Assembly (NCBI RefSeq): GCF_004801405.1
Contig: NZ_SSOB01000034.1
Span: 1 to 64,000, forward strand
Reading direction: 5' to 3'
Source: Cohnella fermenti
GTDB lineage: Bacteria > Bacillota > Bacilli > Paenibacillales > Paenibacillaceae
DNA: 64,000 bases
Positions 38,553-46,546 of the stretch are shown piece after piece. The notes below the pieces were generated by a model that saw only the letters and a list, made by a program, of their open reading frames with translations, made no database searches and was not told the origin of the DNA. Each line of letters starts with the position of its first letter. Position 1 is the first letter of the stretch. A program made the position numbers and the translations under genes.

Positions 38553-39296
38553 TTACAGAATCAAATGTTTCTTGCAGATGTTCACAGCTCCCGAGAACAG
38601 CGCCGCCCCAACCAGCCAGAAGGCCGGAATCGCCAGCCACGCCCATGCGGGCGCGGTGCCGTCGAAGAGCCCCCATGATCGCCCCTCCGCAATCTCCGCT
38701 GACGCCCCCAAGAAATTGAAGACGTTGCCGGACAGCCCGAACAGAATCCAGAACAGCGGCATAAGCGGCTTCAGGCTCGACTTGTGAAGCAGGCCAAGAA
38801 GCAGTCCCAATGCGAGCAGCATCGGCGAATAAACGATCAGAAGCAGCAGGTATTCTCCTTCTTGCTCGAGCAGCCGCCCGAATGCCGCGAAGCCGACTCC
38901 GTTGACCGCCGCATAATAAAGCTCCAGGACCGCTACCGCGGCGAAGAACAGCACGGAGATCGCCATCGACTGCGCGAACGAAGCGACCAGCTTCGCGGAC
39001 AGCAGCCGCAGTCGCGAGTACGGCAGCGACAGCCACCAGCCGACGGTTCCGTCTGACCATTCCCGCTTGATCATCCGGTAGGCGAGCATGCAGAAGAAGT
39101 AGGGGAATGCGAAGCAAGCGAACAGCAAGTAGTCCGGCTTGAGGGCGTCTTCCCCGCCCCATATGGCAAGAGCGGCAAGGATGACGACCGCAATCACGGC
39201 CGCATAGATCCAGAACCAGCCCCCGCGCGCCAACCGCCGAGTCTCGAGCTTAAGCTCATGGCGCACCAGATAAGCGAATTGATCTCTCTCCATCAT
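38553..39296 (-). CDS. ABC transporter permease, YtrC/D-like
   Basis: The 247-residue protein has about six membrane helices and is organised like the permeases of ytr-type systems: LVRHELKLETRRLARGGWFWIYAAVI at the N-terminus, then helices over residues 30-235 with short loops. It has no large extracytoplasmic domain. Its ATPase is the gene just upstream, 12 bp away. The substrate is unknown. Confidence 0.85.
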   Translation of the reverse strand: MMERDQFAYLVRHELKLETRRLARGGWFWIYAAVIAVVILAALAIWGGEDALKPDYLLFACFAFPYFFCMLAYRMIKREWSDGTVGWWLSLPYSRLRLLSAKLVASFAQSMAISVLFFAAVAVLELYYAAVNGVGFAAFGRLLEQEGEYLLLLIVYSPMLLALGLLLGLLHKSSLKPLMPLFWILFGLSGNVFNFLGASAEIAEGRSWGLFDGTAPAWAWLAIPAFWLVGAALFSGAVNICKKHLIL

Positions 39297-39308
39297 TCAA
39301 GCTCCCCC

Positions 39309-40004
39309 TTAACCGTACAAGCTGCGGTAGATGTCCTGCATCGACCCGCTGCGCGAGCGCAGCTCCTCGACGCCGCCGCTCAGCGCCGCTCTGCCGTCCT
39401 TGACGAACACCGCATGATCGAACAGGCTCTCCGTCTCCGCGATCTCATGCGTGCAGATCAGAACCGTCTGCCTTCTCGTCGCGAACGCATCGATCAGCGC
39501 CAGCACAATCTTCTCCCGCGAGATCATGTCGATGCCGGAGAACGGTTCGTCCAGCACGAGCAGCGGCACCTCGCGAGCGAGACAGAGCGTCAGCATCAGC
39601 CTCGCCTCCTGCCCCTTGGACATCCCTTCCGTCTCCAGATCCGCCTCCAGCCCGAGCGAACCGGCCAGCTCCCATGCCGTATCTCGCCGGAACTCAGGGA
39701 GCAGCTTCGTCCCCCACTCGATCGCGGACTCCACCGTCTGGCCCTGATACCACCTCGCCCGGTCGGGCAAGTAGGAGACGAGCCGATTCTGCCGCCAGGA
39801 CGGCCGCTCTCCGAGCACCGTCAGGCTGCCGGAATCCGGAGCGACCAGACCCGTCAGCATTCGCATGAACGTCGACTTCCCGGCGCCGTTCGGGCCGAGA
39901 ATCGCCGTGATCGCGTACTCCGGCACTTCGATGTCGAAGTTGTCCAGCGCCTTCCGCTTGCCGTAGCGCTTCGTCAAGCCTTCTCCCTTGATCGCCGCCT
40001 TCAC
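39309..40004 (-). CDS. ABC transporter ATP-binding protein, YtrB-like
   Basis: The 231-residue ATPase has Walker A LGPNGAGKSTFM, signature MSKGQEARL (noncanonical SKGQ), and Walker B LLVLDEPFSGIDM. The GTG start overlaps the regulator stop by GTGA, so it is coupled to the YtrA-type gene, the arrangement of the Bacillus ytrAB genes, which respond to cell-wall-active antibiotics. It pairs with the permease just downstream. Confidence 0.92.
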   Translation of the reverse strand: MKAAIKGEGLTKRYGKRKALDNFDIEVPEYAITAILGPNGAGKSTFMRMLTGLVAPDSGSLTVLGERPSWRQNRLVSYLPDRARWYQGQTVESAIEWGTKLLPEFRRDTAWELAGSLGLEADLETEGMSKGQEARLMLTLCLAREVPLLVLDEPFSGIDMISREKIVLALIDAFATRRQTVLICTHEIAETESLFDHAVFVKDGRAALSGGVEELRSRSGSMQDIYRSLYG

Positions 40005-40393
40005 TTAGCCCCATCTCCCTTCGCCTTCAGGATGCTCGCGATGTCCGCAGCCGTGAAGCCAAGGCTGTTCATCCGCCCGAGGAATTCAGTGACCGCCTCC
40101 TCCGCCAGCCGATGCCGAATATGGCTTACCTTCCCGGCGTCGGTCGTAATGAAGGTACCTTGTCCTCTTCTCGTCTCGGTCAACTGGTCTCGCTCCAATT
40201 CCTGATACGCCCTCATCACCGTATTCGGATTGATCTTCAGCGCTTGCGCCATCTCCCGTACGGACGGTATCTTCTCACCCAAGGCAATCTCACCCTTCGC
40301 AATGGAACTTCTCACTTGCTCCAGAACTTGCTCGTACAGCGGCTGGCTCAGATCGAGAGCGAACCGCATCCCGCCGACTCGTATCTCATTCAA
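40001..40393 (-). CDS. ytrA: GntR family repressor, YtrA subfamily
   Basis: The 130-residue protein has a GntR winged helix at residues about 10-75 (SQPLYEQVLEQVRSSIAKGEIALGEKIPSVREMAQALKINPNTVMRAYQELE). Its short C-terminus of about 40 residues marks the YtrA group. The start is a TTG at 40393, six bases after GGAGGAGGTG; the first ATG, eight codons inside, has no such site. It is the first gene of an operon of two ATPases and two permeases and presumably represses it. Confidence 0.92.
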   Translation of the reverse strand: MNEIRVGGMRFALDLSQPLYEQVLEQVRSSIAKGEIALGEKIPSVREMAQALKINPNTVMRAYQELERDQLTETRRGQGTFITTDAGKVSHIRHRLAEEAVTEFLGRMNSLGFTAADIASILKAKGDGAK

Positions 40394-40429
40394 GCGGGCA
40401 CCTCCTCCGCGCTCGTATATCGCTTGACT

Positions 40430-40458
40430 TAAGTGTATTATATCACTTAATACACTTA
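40430..40458. promoter_or_regulatory. YtrA operator overlapping the operon promoter
   Basis: Perfect 11-bp arms TAAGTGTATTA and TAATACACTTA flank a 7-bp centre. The inner AGTGTA-N13-TACACT agrees with the reported B. subtilis YtrA site as I remember it. On the minus strand the promoter TTGCAC-16 bp-TATAAT lies within and over this repeat, so binding would exclude RNA polymerase. Confidence 0.75.
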
Positions 40459-40630
40459 GTGCAATAGGCAATTTAGTGCAGCGGACAAAAGCCACAAAAA
40501 CAAAAAAACGTTCGTTCGGCTGCCGCACCGCCGTTGTTCGCCCCTTGCTCACATTCATTTTTCCGCAGCTATTGTTTGGAGTCCTCGCTCGCACCCCATT
40601 GGATAACCTTCGTTCGCAACCATTACGCCT

Positions 40631-40760
40631 CTTCTCCCGCTCGCTCAGGGCTCGCCTTATCGGGTGTTGGAGTCCGCCTTCCCTCCAGTGTGCCGCTCTC
40701 TGTTCCAAATTCGGGGGAAGCGCAGCGATTTGCCCGGTCATCCTGAGCGAGCGGGAGAAG
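40631..40760. mobile_element. Possible MITE-like element with 19-bp inverted repeats
   Basis: CTTCTCCCGCTCGCTCAGG (40631-40649) and its perfect complement CCTGAGCGAGCGGGAGAAG (40742-40760) enclose 92 bp with no gene. Near-identical sequence occurs singly at 26112. It could be a miniature inverted-repeat element or a conserved regulatory hairpin. No target duplication is clear. Confidence 0.4.
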
Positions 40761-40879
40761 CGTGCTAATCGATAATCAGGAGGTGCGGCACATAAGGAGA
40801 ACCCATGCAGGAAGCTCGCCCTGACGGAATGCGGTGGCGAACATTCGGAATCCGGTCGTCCAACCTCCCCCCGTCTGCA

Positions 40880-40993
40880 ACCTCCTCCTCCTTCCCCTCC
40901 TCCTTCTCCACCACCACCGCTCCACCACCACCACCGCCGCTCCACCACCGCCGCCCCCACCACCACCACCACCACCACCACCACCGCCGCCCC
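40880..40993. repeat. CCACCN simple repeat
   Basis: A run of CCACCACCG/CCACCACCA-type units. Open frames through it (poly-Pro/His or poly-Trp) are artefacts. It lies next to array locus 3. Confidence 0.85.
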
Positions 40994-41022
40994 CTGTCTG
41001 CCATTCGCCCCCCCTGCTCCGA

Positions 41023-41212
41023 TGACTTTTGCGATTTTATGTGAATTTTCACATTCGTCGGCTTGAATTGGAGTAAATCGAGGCGTTTTATGTGATTTTT
41101 CGCATGCATACAGCAACTTGAGCCGGAAATGTCTCCATGTATGCTATTTTTCACATATAATCGCTCAACCCACCCGTTATCGTGGTTCGCGAATGTGATT
41201 TTTCACATAGAT
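41023..41212. repeat. Phased palindrome array, locus 3 (four units)
   Basis: Units start at 41039, 41090, 41141 and 41193 (steps 51, 51, 52). They read ATGTGAATTTTCACAT, ATGTGATTTTTCGCAT, ATGCTATTTTTCACAT and ATGTGATTTTTCACAT; the first and last are perfect palindromes. Spacer sequences match locus 2 over most of their length. The array lies in the gap between the YtrA operon promoter and the end of the pseudouridine synthase gene. The bases between 40459 and 41022 not otherwise listed show no gene. Confidence 0.9.
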
Positions 41213-41309
41213 TCCGGGCATCCCGCGCAGCAGCGATCGCCAGTAGCTGCAGATGGCCATGATGATTATGGCGGCTAAGAGTAATGGAGGCGATGGGGAT
41301 GCAGGAGTT

Positions 41310-41407
41310 GATGGGGTTGATGGTGCTGATGGGGTTGATGGGGTTGTTGAGGGTTGTTGAGGGTTGTTGAGGGTTGTTGAGGGTTCCTAGGGTTGTTGAG
41401 GTTGCTG
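41310..41407. repeat. Tandem GGGTTGTTGA and GATGGGGTT repeats
   Basis: Three or four copies of a GATGGGGTT-like unit run into about five tandem copies of a 10-bp GGGTTGTTGA unit. No gene is encoded. Confidence 0.85.
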
Positions 41408-41442
41408 CGGTTTACTGGCGGCTTCGGTCCAACCGAGACGAC

Positions 41443-41476
41443 AAAAAAAACCAGCCGGCAATCCGTCTCGGCTGGT
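41443..41476 (-). terminator. Terminator of the pseudouridine synthase gene
   Basis: On the minus strand ACCAGCCG pairs with CGGCTGGT and the stem runs into eight T residues. It begins 43 bp beyond the stop codon. Confidence 0.9.
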
Positions 41477-41519
41477 CTCCCACGTTGTCTTGCCTATTCG
41501 CTGCGATTCCGCTGCCGCC

Positions 41520-42488
41520 TTACTCCTGCCCGAGCTGCTGCACCGACAGCCCCGCCCGCTCCATCGTCTTGCGCATGAGCTCCGGCACCGGCGCGCGGAA
41601 TTCGCGGCCGTCCGGCAGCTTCACCCTCCACGCGTGGAGCAGTTGGTGGTTCACTCCCGCGAACGGCTTGCCGCCGTACTTCACGTCGCCGAGCAGCGAA
41701 TGGCCGATGCTCTGCAGATGGGTGCGGATCTGGTGCGTGCGCCCGCTCACAAGCTCAATCTCAAGCAGCGTGAAGCCCTTGCCGTGCTGCAGCGCGCGGT
41801 AATGGGTCGTTGCCGACTTCTCCTTCTCCGGGTTGACCCCGAGCGCCCGGCCGTGCTTCGAGCCCGCAACGACCGTCCGGTTGCTCTTCTCGTCGCGAAC
41901 AAGGCTGCCGGTCAGCGTTCCGTCTCCCTCCAACTTGCCCTCGGCGATGGTGATGTAATACTTCTCCAGCTCGTGCTTCTGAATCCACTGGTTCAATTGG
42001 TGAAGCATGCCCGCCGTCTTGCCGACCAGCACGAGGCCGCTCGTGTTGCGGTCGAGCCGGTTCGCCGTCGCCGGCATGAACAAGGCGCTGTCCAGCTCGC
42101 CCTTGCGGTAGAGATACGCGTGAACGCGATTGATGAGCGTATCCTTCTGATCCGAGCTGTCCGGATGCGTAAGCATCCCGGCCGGCTTCAACACGACAAG
42201 AAGCTGCTCATCCTCATGAATCACGTCGATGTTCGCGTTCACTCCGATGTACTTTGTTTTTTTCTGCCCCTTGGACGCCTCTTCGAACTGCGATTCCTCC
42301 ACATATAAGACCAGCTCGTCCCCGGCGGCGAGCTCGTAATTCTGGTTCTTGCGCTTGCCGTTCACCTTGATCTTGCCTTGGTCGATCATCTTGTAAATCT
42401 GGCCCAGAGGAATGTTCGGCATCAAGCTGCGCATATAACGATGCAGACGCTTGCCGCTCTCCGAAGCGGTGATTTTGCGGGTAATCAT
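41520..42488 (-). CDS. RluA family pseudouridine synthase
   Basis: The 322-residue protein has an N-terminal S4 RNA-binding domain (about 1-65, ESGKRLHRYMRSLMPNIPLGQIYKMIDQGKIKVNGKR) and a RluA catalytic domain. The catalytic Asp is in ATANRLDRNTSGLVL and the C-terminal motif is SGRTHQIRTHLQSIGHSLLGD. It converts uridines to pseudouridine in 23S rRNA and resembles RluC/RluD. The start at 42488 follows GGAGAG by 12 bp. It is monocistronic. Confidence 0.93.
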   Translation of the reverse strand: MITRKITASESGKRLHRYMRSLMPNIPLGQIYKMIDQGKIKVNGKRKNQNYELAAGDELVLYVEESQFEEASKGQKKTKYIGVNANIDVIHEDEQLLVVLKPAGMLTHPDSSDQKDTLINRVHAYLYRKGELDSALFMPATANRLDRNTSGLVLVGKTAGMLHQLNQWIQKHELEKYYITIAEGKLEGDGTLTGSLVRDEKSNRTVVAGSKHGRALGVNPEKEKSATTHYRALQHGKGFTLLEIELVSGRTHQIRTHLQSIGHSLLGDVKYGGKPFAGVNHQLLHAWRVKLPDGREFRAPVPELMRKTMERAGLSVQQLGQE

Positions 42489-42587
42489 GACTGCAGCCAC
42501 TCTCCATCCTATCGCTGACACTGTCATCAGATTATCAACAACGGCGGGAATGTTCAAGTTATTGTCCATTTGCTGTCGATAATTTAC

Positions 42588-42646
42588 TTGCTATAGCAAT
42601 ATTGACGAGAACATTTATCTCCCGTATAATTTAGTTGCTATAACAA
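42588..42646 (+). promoter_or_regulatory. marR promoter with two flanking operators
   Basis: A strong sigma-A promoter, TTGACG (42602-42607), 17 bp, TATAAT (42625-42630), is bracketed by two nearly identical palindromes: TTGCTATAGCAA at 42588-42599, just before the -35, and TTGCTATAACAA at 42635-42646 at the start of transcription. They are 47 bp apart. The MarR-family gene just downstream is the obvious binder. Confidence 0.85.
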
Positions 42647-42710
42647 CTACTTTTCGCGCAGCCCGTTTTCATTCCTCGCAGACCATTTTCCCACAAAGGA
42701 GGTTCGCCAT

Positions 42711-43157
42711 ATGCTGCTCGACGATTCCATCGGCTTCCTCATCAATCGCACCGGCCGCCGGGTGTCGCAATTGTTCGCGCTGCGCCTATCCCCCACCGGC
42801 GTCACGACCGAACAGTGGTCGGTTCTGGCCAGACTGTGCGAGGAGGACGGAATCAGCCAGAAGGATCTCGCCCATCGCGTCGGCAAGGACCAGACGAACG
42901 TCACCCGCATCCTCGACCAACTCGAGCGCAAGGAGCTGATCGTAAGGCGCGTGAATCCCGAAGACCGGCGCTCGTACCTGCCCTCGGTCACGGACAGCGG
43001 CCGCCGAGCTTACGAAGAGATTGCCCCCATCGAAGAGAACGTCATCCGCCTCATCTCCGAAGGGATTCCCCCGGAACAGCTTGCCGCTCTCAAGGAGCTG
43101 CTCAGCCGTATTGCCGACAACGCCAGCAGCCATCTTAACGATGACAGACCCGAATAA
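42711..43157 (+). CDS. MarR family transcriptional regulator
   Basis: The 148-residue protein has a central winged helix (about 35-100) with SQKDLAHRVGKDQTNVTRILDQLERKELIVRRVNPEDRRSYLPSVTDSG, and N- and C-terminal dimerisation helices. It probably represses its own promoter and the MFS exporter that follows 53 bp later. The classic inducers are phenolics or drugs. AAAGGAGG precedes the start. Confidence 0.93.
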   Translation: MLLDDSIGFLINRTGRRVSQLFALRLSPTGVTTEQWSVLARLCEEDGISQKDLAHRVGKDQTNVTRILDQLERKELIVRRVNPEDRRSYLPSVTDSGRRAYEEIAPIEENVIRLISEGIPPEQLAALKELLSRIADNASSHLNDDRPE

Positions 43158-43210
43158 CATCCGATTTGACTAACATCCGATCTAACTAACACCAAAGAAG
43201 GCGAATCCTC

Positions 43211-44455
43211 TTGGACAATCGACAAAGCTTGTGGACACGCGATTTCTTCAGCATCTGCTTCAGCAGCTTCTTTATCTTCATTACGTTCTATTCCTTGACG
43301 GCGACGCTCCCGACCTTCGTCACGGATGAGCTCGGCGGCAGCCAGCAGCAGGCGGGATGGGTGCTGACGGCGTTCGTCATCGCCGCGGTCATCATGCGGC
43401 CGTTCGCCGGCAAGTGGATGGACGGACCGTACCGCTACCTTCTGGTGCTCGTTGCGACGGCCGTCTTTATGGTGTGCGGATTTATTTACCCGATGATCTC
43501 CGTATTCGGCATCCTGCTTGTCCTTCGCTTCGTTCAAGGCGCAAGCTTCGGCGCCGCCACGACGGCGAACGGGACGATCGTGACCGAGCTTATTCCCGAC
43601 AACCGCAAGGGCGAAGGCATGGGCTACTTCACCTTGGCGATGAACCTTGCGATGGTGCTCGGCCCGTTCCTCGGGCTGACGATCATTCAGAACGCCGGGT
43701 TCCGGACGTTATTTATCGTATTTATGGCGTTCGGCGTGCTCGGCATGCTGCTCTCTATCGTAGTTGTCCGCGGCCGCAAGAGCTCGGCGAAGACGATGAC
43801 GGCAGCCAAGGCCGCGCCCCGGGCAACCGCCCCCTCCCCCGCTCCCAAGCGGCGCCTCGACTGGAGGAACTATATCGAACCGAAGGCCGTTCCGGTCTCG
43901 CTGGTCTCCATGTTCCTCGCGGTCGCTTACGCCGGCATCTTGAGCTTCGTCCCAAGCTATGCGAAGGAGATCGGGCTGGAATCCATCTCGAGCTATTACT
44001 TTATCGTGTATGCGGCGATGATTGTGCTGGCAAGACCCTTCACTGGGAAAATGTTCGACCGGCTGCATCGAAACTATCTTGTCTATCCGACTCTGCTGCT
44101 GTATGCGGTTGGGTTGTTCGTTCTGGCGATGGCCGACTCCGCATTCCTGTTCCTCCTGTCGGGAGCGATCATCGGTCTCGGCTTCGGCAGCCTGTTCCCT
44201 TGCCTGCAGACGATCGCCATCCAGTCGGTGCCGAAGGAGAAGGTCGGCCTCGCAACGGGGACGCTGTTCATCTTCTTCGACGGCGGCATCGGCATCGGCT
44301 CCGCGCTGCTCGGAAGCGTCGCATCGGCGGCGAACAATCGGACGATGTATCTCGTTGGCCTCGCCTCCGTGCTTATCGGCGCACTCCTCTACTTCCTTCT
44401 GATGCACCGAGACCGCAAGCCTTCGCGGCAAGCTCAGCCGGTCGAGAGCGCGTGA
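43211..44455 (+). CDS. MFS family efflux transporter
   Basis: The 414-residue protein has twelve predicted membrane helices and major facilitator motifs, such as the motif-A-like FAGKWMDGPYRYL loop between helices 2 and 3 and a central cytoplasmic loop around residues 185-215. The N-terminal block FSICFSSFFIFITFYSLTATLPTFVTDELGGSQ matches YwfA/YfmO-like exporters. The start appears to be a TTG at 43211 with a weak AAGAAGG. Context suggests MarR-controlled drug or solvent export. Confidence 0.9.
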   Translation: MDNRQSLWTRDFFSICFSSFFIFITFYSLTATLPTFVTDELGGSQQQAGWVLTAFVIAAVIMRPFAGKWMDGPYRYLLVLVATAVFMVCGFIYPMISVFGILLVLRFVQGASFGAATTANGTIVTELIPDNRKGEGMGYFTLAMNLAMVLGPFLGLTIIQNAGFRTLFIVFMAFGVLGMLLSIVVVRGRKSSAKTMTAAKAAPRATAPSPAPKRRLDWRNYIEPKAVPVSLVSMFLAVAYAGILSFVPSYAKEIGLESISSYYFIVYAAMIVLARPFTGKMFDRLHRNYLVYPTLLLYAVGLFVLAMADSAFLFLLSGAIIGLGFGSLFPCLQTIAIQSVPKEKVGLATGTLFIFFDGGIGIGSALLGSVASAANNRTMYLVGLASVLIGALLYFLLMHRDRKPSRQAQPVESA

Positions 44456-44475
44456 TCGCCCGTGTCCCCGCAGCG

Positions 44476-45441
44476 CTATCGCTTCGACGGATCGTAGGCT
44501 TCGCCTGCGGCGGCCGGCCCCTTCACGCCTCTGCCCGCCGCCCCCGCAAGCACAAGCAGCGTCAACAGGTACGGCAGCATATAGAGGAATTCCATCGGAA
44601 TATCCTTCGACCAGTCGTACAGCTTGACGAAGTTCCGCAGCGCCTGCGCCATGCCGAAGAAGAACGTGGCGCCCAGAACTCCCCACGGATTCCAGCGGCC
44701 GAAGATCATCGCGGCGAGCGCGATGAAGCCTTGACCGGAGACGGTCGTATGCGAGAAGTTGCTTGTCGTCGTCAAGGTGATCGCCGCTCCCCCGATGCCG
44801 GCAAGCACGCCGCTGAGGAGAACGCCGATGTAGCGATACTTGACGACGTCGATGCCGACCGTATCCGCCGCCCCCGGATGCTCGCCGACCGCACGAAGAC
44901 GAAGGCCGAACGGCGTCTTGAACAGCACATAGGCGCTGAGCGGAATGAGCAGGTATGCGATGTAGGTTGTCGGATACGTATTGAACAACGCCTGGCCCAG
45001 GAACGGAATGTCCGCGAGAAGCGGCACCGGCCATTTGCCCAACACTTCGTTTAACGTCTCCGTGTCGCCCGCACCGTTGAAAATAATTTTAACCAAATAT
45101 AAGGTGATCGCCACCGCCAGAATGTTGATGACGACGCCGACGATCGCTTGATTCGCCTTCAAGGTGACGGTCGTATACGCCAGCAGCAGGGAGAACAGCA
45201 TTCCGCAGCCGATGCCGGCCAGCAATCCGATCCACGGCGAAGCCGCCCCCAAGCCCGCTTCTTGCGCGTAATAAGTCGCAATGGCCGCTCCGAACGCGCC
45301 GCCCGTCATCATTCCTTCAAGACCGATGTTGAACACGCCGGACCGTTCGCTGAACAAGCCGCCCATCGCGCCGAAGATCAGCGCCGTTGTGAAGACGAAC
45401 GTCGAATTGGTCAGGTTCGCGATATCGTTAAGCCAATCCAT
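44476..45441 (-). CDS. nupQ: Nucleoside ABC transporter permease, NupQ-like
   Basis: The 321-residue protein is a BPD_transp_2 permease with about nine membrane helices and the blocks LIFGAMGGLFSERSGVFNIGLEGMMTGGAFGAAIA and ALAAMIFGRWNPWGVLGATFFFGMAQAL. It matches NupQ of the B. subtilis guanosine/nucleoside importer. It is the last gene of nupNOPQ and starts a few bases after the nupP stop. Confidence 0.9.
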   Translation of the reverse strand: MDWLNDIANLTNSTFVFTTALIFGAMGGLFSERSGVFNIGLEGMMTGGAFGAAIATYYAQEAGLGAASPWIGLLAGIGCGMLFSLLLAYTTVTLKANQAIVGVVINILAVAITLYLVKIIFNGAGDTETLNEVLGKWPVPLLADIPFLGQALFNTYPTTYIAYLLIPLSAYVLFKTPFGLRLRAVGEHPGAADTVGIDVVKYRYIGVLLSGVLAGIGGAAITLTTTSNFSHTTVSGQGFIALAAMIFGRWNPWGVLGATFFFGMAQALRNFVKLYDWSKDIPMEFLYMLPYLLTLLVLAGAAGRGVKGPAAAGEAYDPSKR

Positions 45442-45442
45442 G

Positions 45443-46546
45443 CTACGCCGCCTCCTTCCGCTTCGCTTCGCGCCTCGCCATGAATGGCTTGTACAGCATC
45501 TGAATCAGCCCTTGGGACGCGACGAAGAAGATGATGCAGCCGATGACGATGCGCACGATCTCCGTCGGCACGCTTGCCGAGAAGTTCATTCCCGCCGAGC
45601 CGTAGGTAAGCACTCCGAACAGAATGGAGCTGAGCAGAATGCCGACCGGGTGATTCCCTCCTAGCAGCGCGACGGCTATGCCGTCGAAGCCGTAGCCGGC
45701 GGAAGCCGCGCTGATCACCTGGTAGTGGAATACGCCGAGAACCTCGAATACGCCCCCGATTCCCGCGAACATCCCGGCGATCATCATCGACTTGAGCATA
45801 TTCTTGGGAACGTTGATGCCGGAGAATCGGGCCGCTTCCGGATTGAAGCCGACCGCGCGCAGCTCGTAGCCTTGCTTCGTTCTCCACAGCACAATGTAGA
45901 ACAGGCTCGTGCAGATCAGGCCGACGACGATTCCCCAGTCCATGCGCGCATTCTCCATAAACGAGGACAGCCAGCGAATGGACATCGACGCAGAATCCCG
46001 AATCAGCTCGGACCGCTGCGTCCCCGGCTTCAGAACCAACGTGCGAATCAGATAGTTGGATAGATAAAGGGCGATCCAGTTCAACATAATGCAGGAGATG
46101 ACCTCATTCACCCCGCGGCTCGACTTCAGATAGCCGGCCAGCGCTCCCCAGAGGCCGCCGATGAGCATCCCGCCGACAAGCGTAAGCGGAGCGTGAACGA
46201 TCCACGGCAAGAAGTCGATCTTGATTCCGATTAGCGTCGCGCCCGTCATCCCCATAATGAATTGGCCGTCGGCCCCGATATTGAACAACCCCGCGCGGAA
46301 GGCAAAGCCGACCGACAGCCCGGTGAAGAGCAGCGGCGTTATCGTGCGGACCGTCTCGCCGATATCGTATTTGGAGCCGAACACTTTATCGAACAAGGCC
46401 CCATAAGCTTCAAACGCGTTATAGCCCCCGATCCACATGACAAGAGCTCCGCACACGAGCCCCAGAACGATTGCGATAATCGGCACCCACAAGCTGGAGG
46501 CGACGAAGATTCGGCTCCATTCCCTAAAACTCCGGTTGTCGCTCAT
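45443..46546 (-). CDS. nupP: Nucleoside ABC transporter permease, NupP-like
   Basis: The 367-residue permease is the second membrane subunit. It has about eight membrane helices and family blocks ITPLLFTGLSVGFAFRAGLFNIGADGQFIMG and SRGVNEVISCIMLNWIALYLSNYLIR. It overlaps the end of the ATPase gene by 23 bp, implying coupled translation. Confidence 0.9.
   Translation of the reverse strand: MSDNRSFREWSRIFVASSLWVPIIAIVLGLVCGALVMWIGGYNAFEAYGALFDKVFGSKYDIGETVRTITPLLFTGLSVGFAFRAGLFNIGADGQFIMGMTGATLIGIKIDFLPWIVHAPLTLVGGMLIGGLWGALAGYLKSSRGVNEVISCIMLNWIALYLSNYLIRTLVLKPGTQRSELIRDSASMSIRWLSSFMENARMDWGIVVGLICTSLFYIVLWRTKQGYELRAVGFNPEAARFSGINVPKNMLKSMMIAGMFAGIGGVFEVLGVFHYQVISAASAGYGFDGIAVALLGGNHPVGILLSSILFGVLTYGSAGMNFSASVPTEIVRIVIGCIIFFVASQGLIQMLYKPFMARREAKRKEAA

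Noticed and set aside
40805-41044. Poly-proline/histidine small protein
   Set aside because: It is the translation of a CCACC simple repeat.
43357-45054. 565-codon plus-strand frame across the MFS and nupQ genes
   Set aside because: It crosses two convergent recognised genes and has no coding signature.
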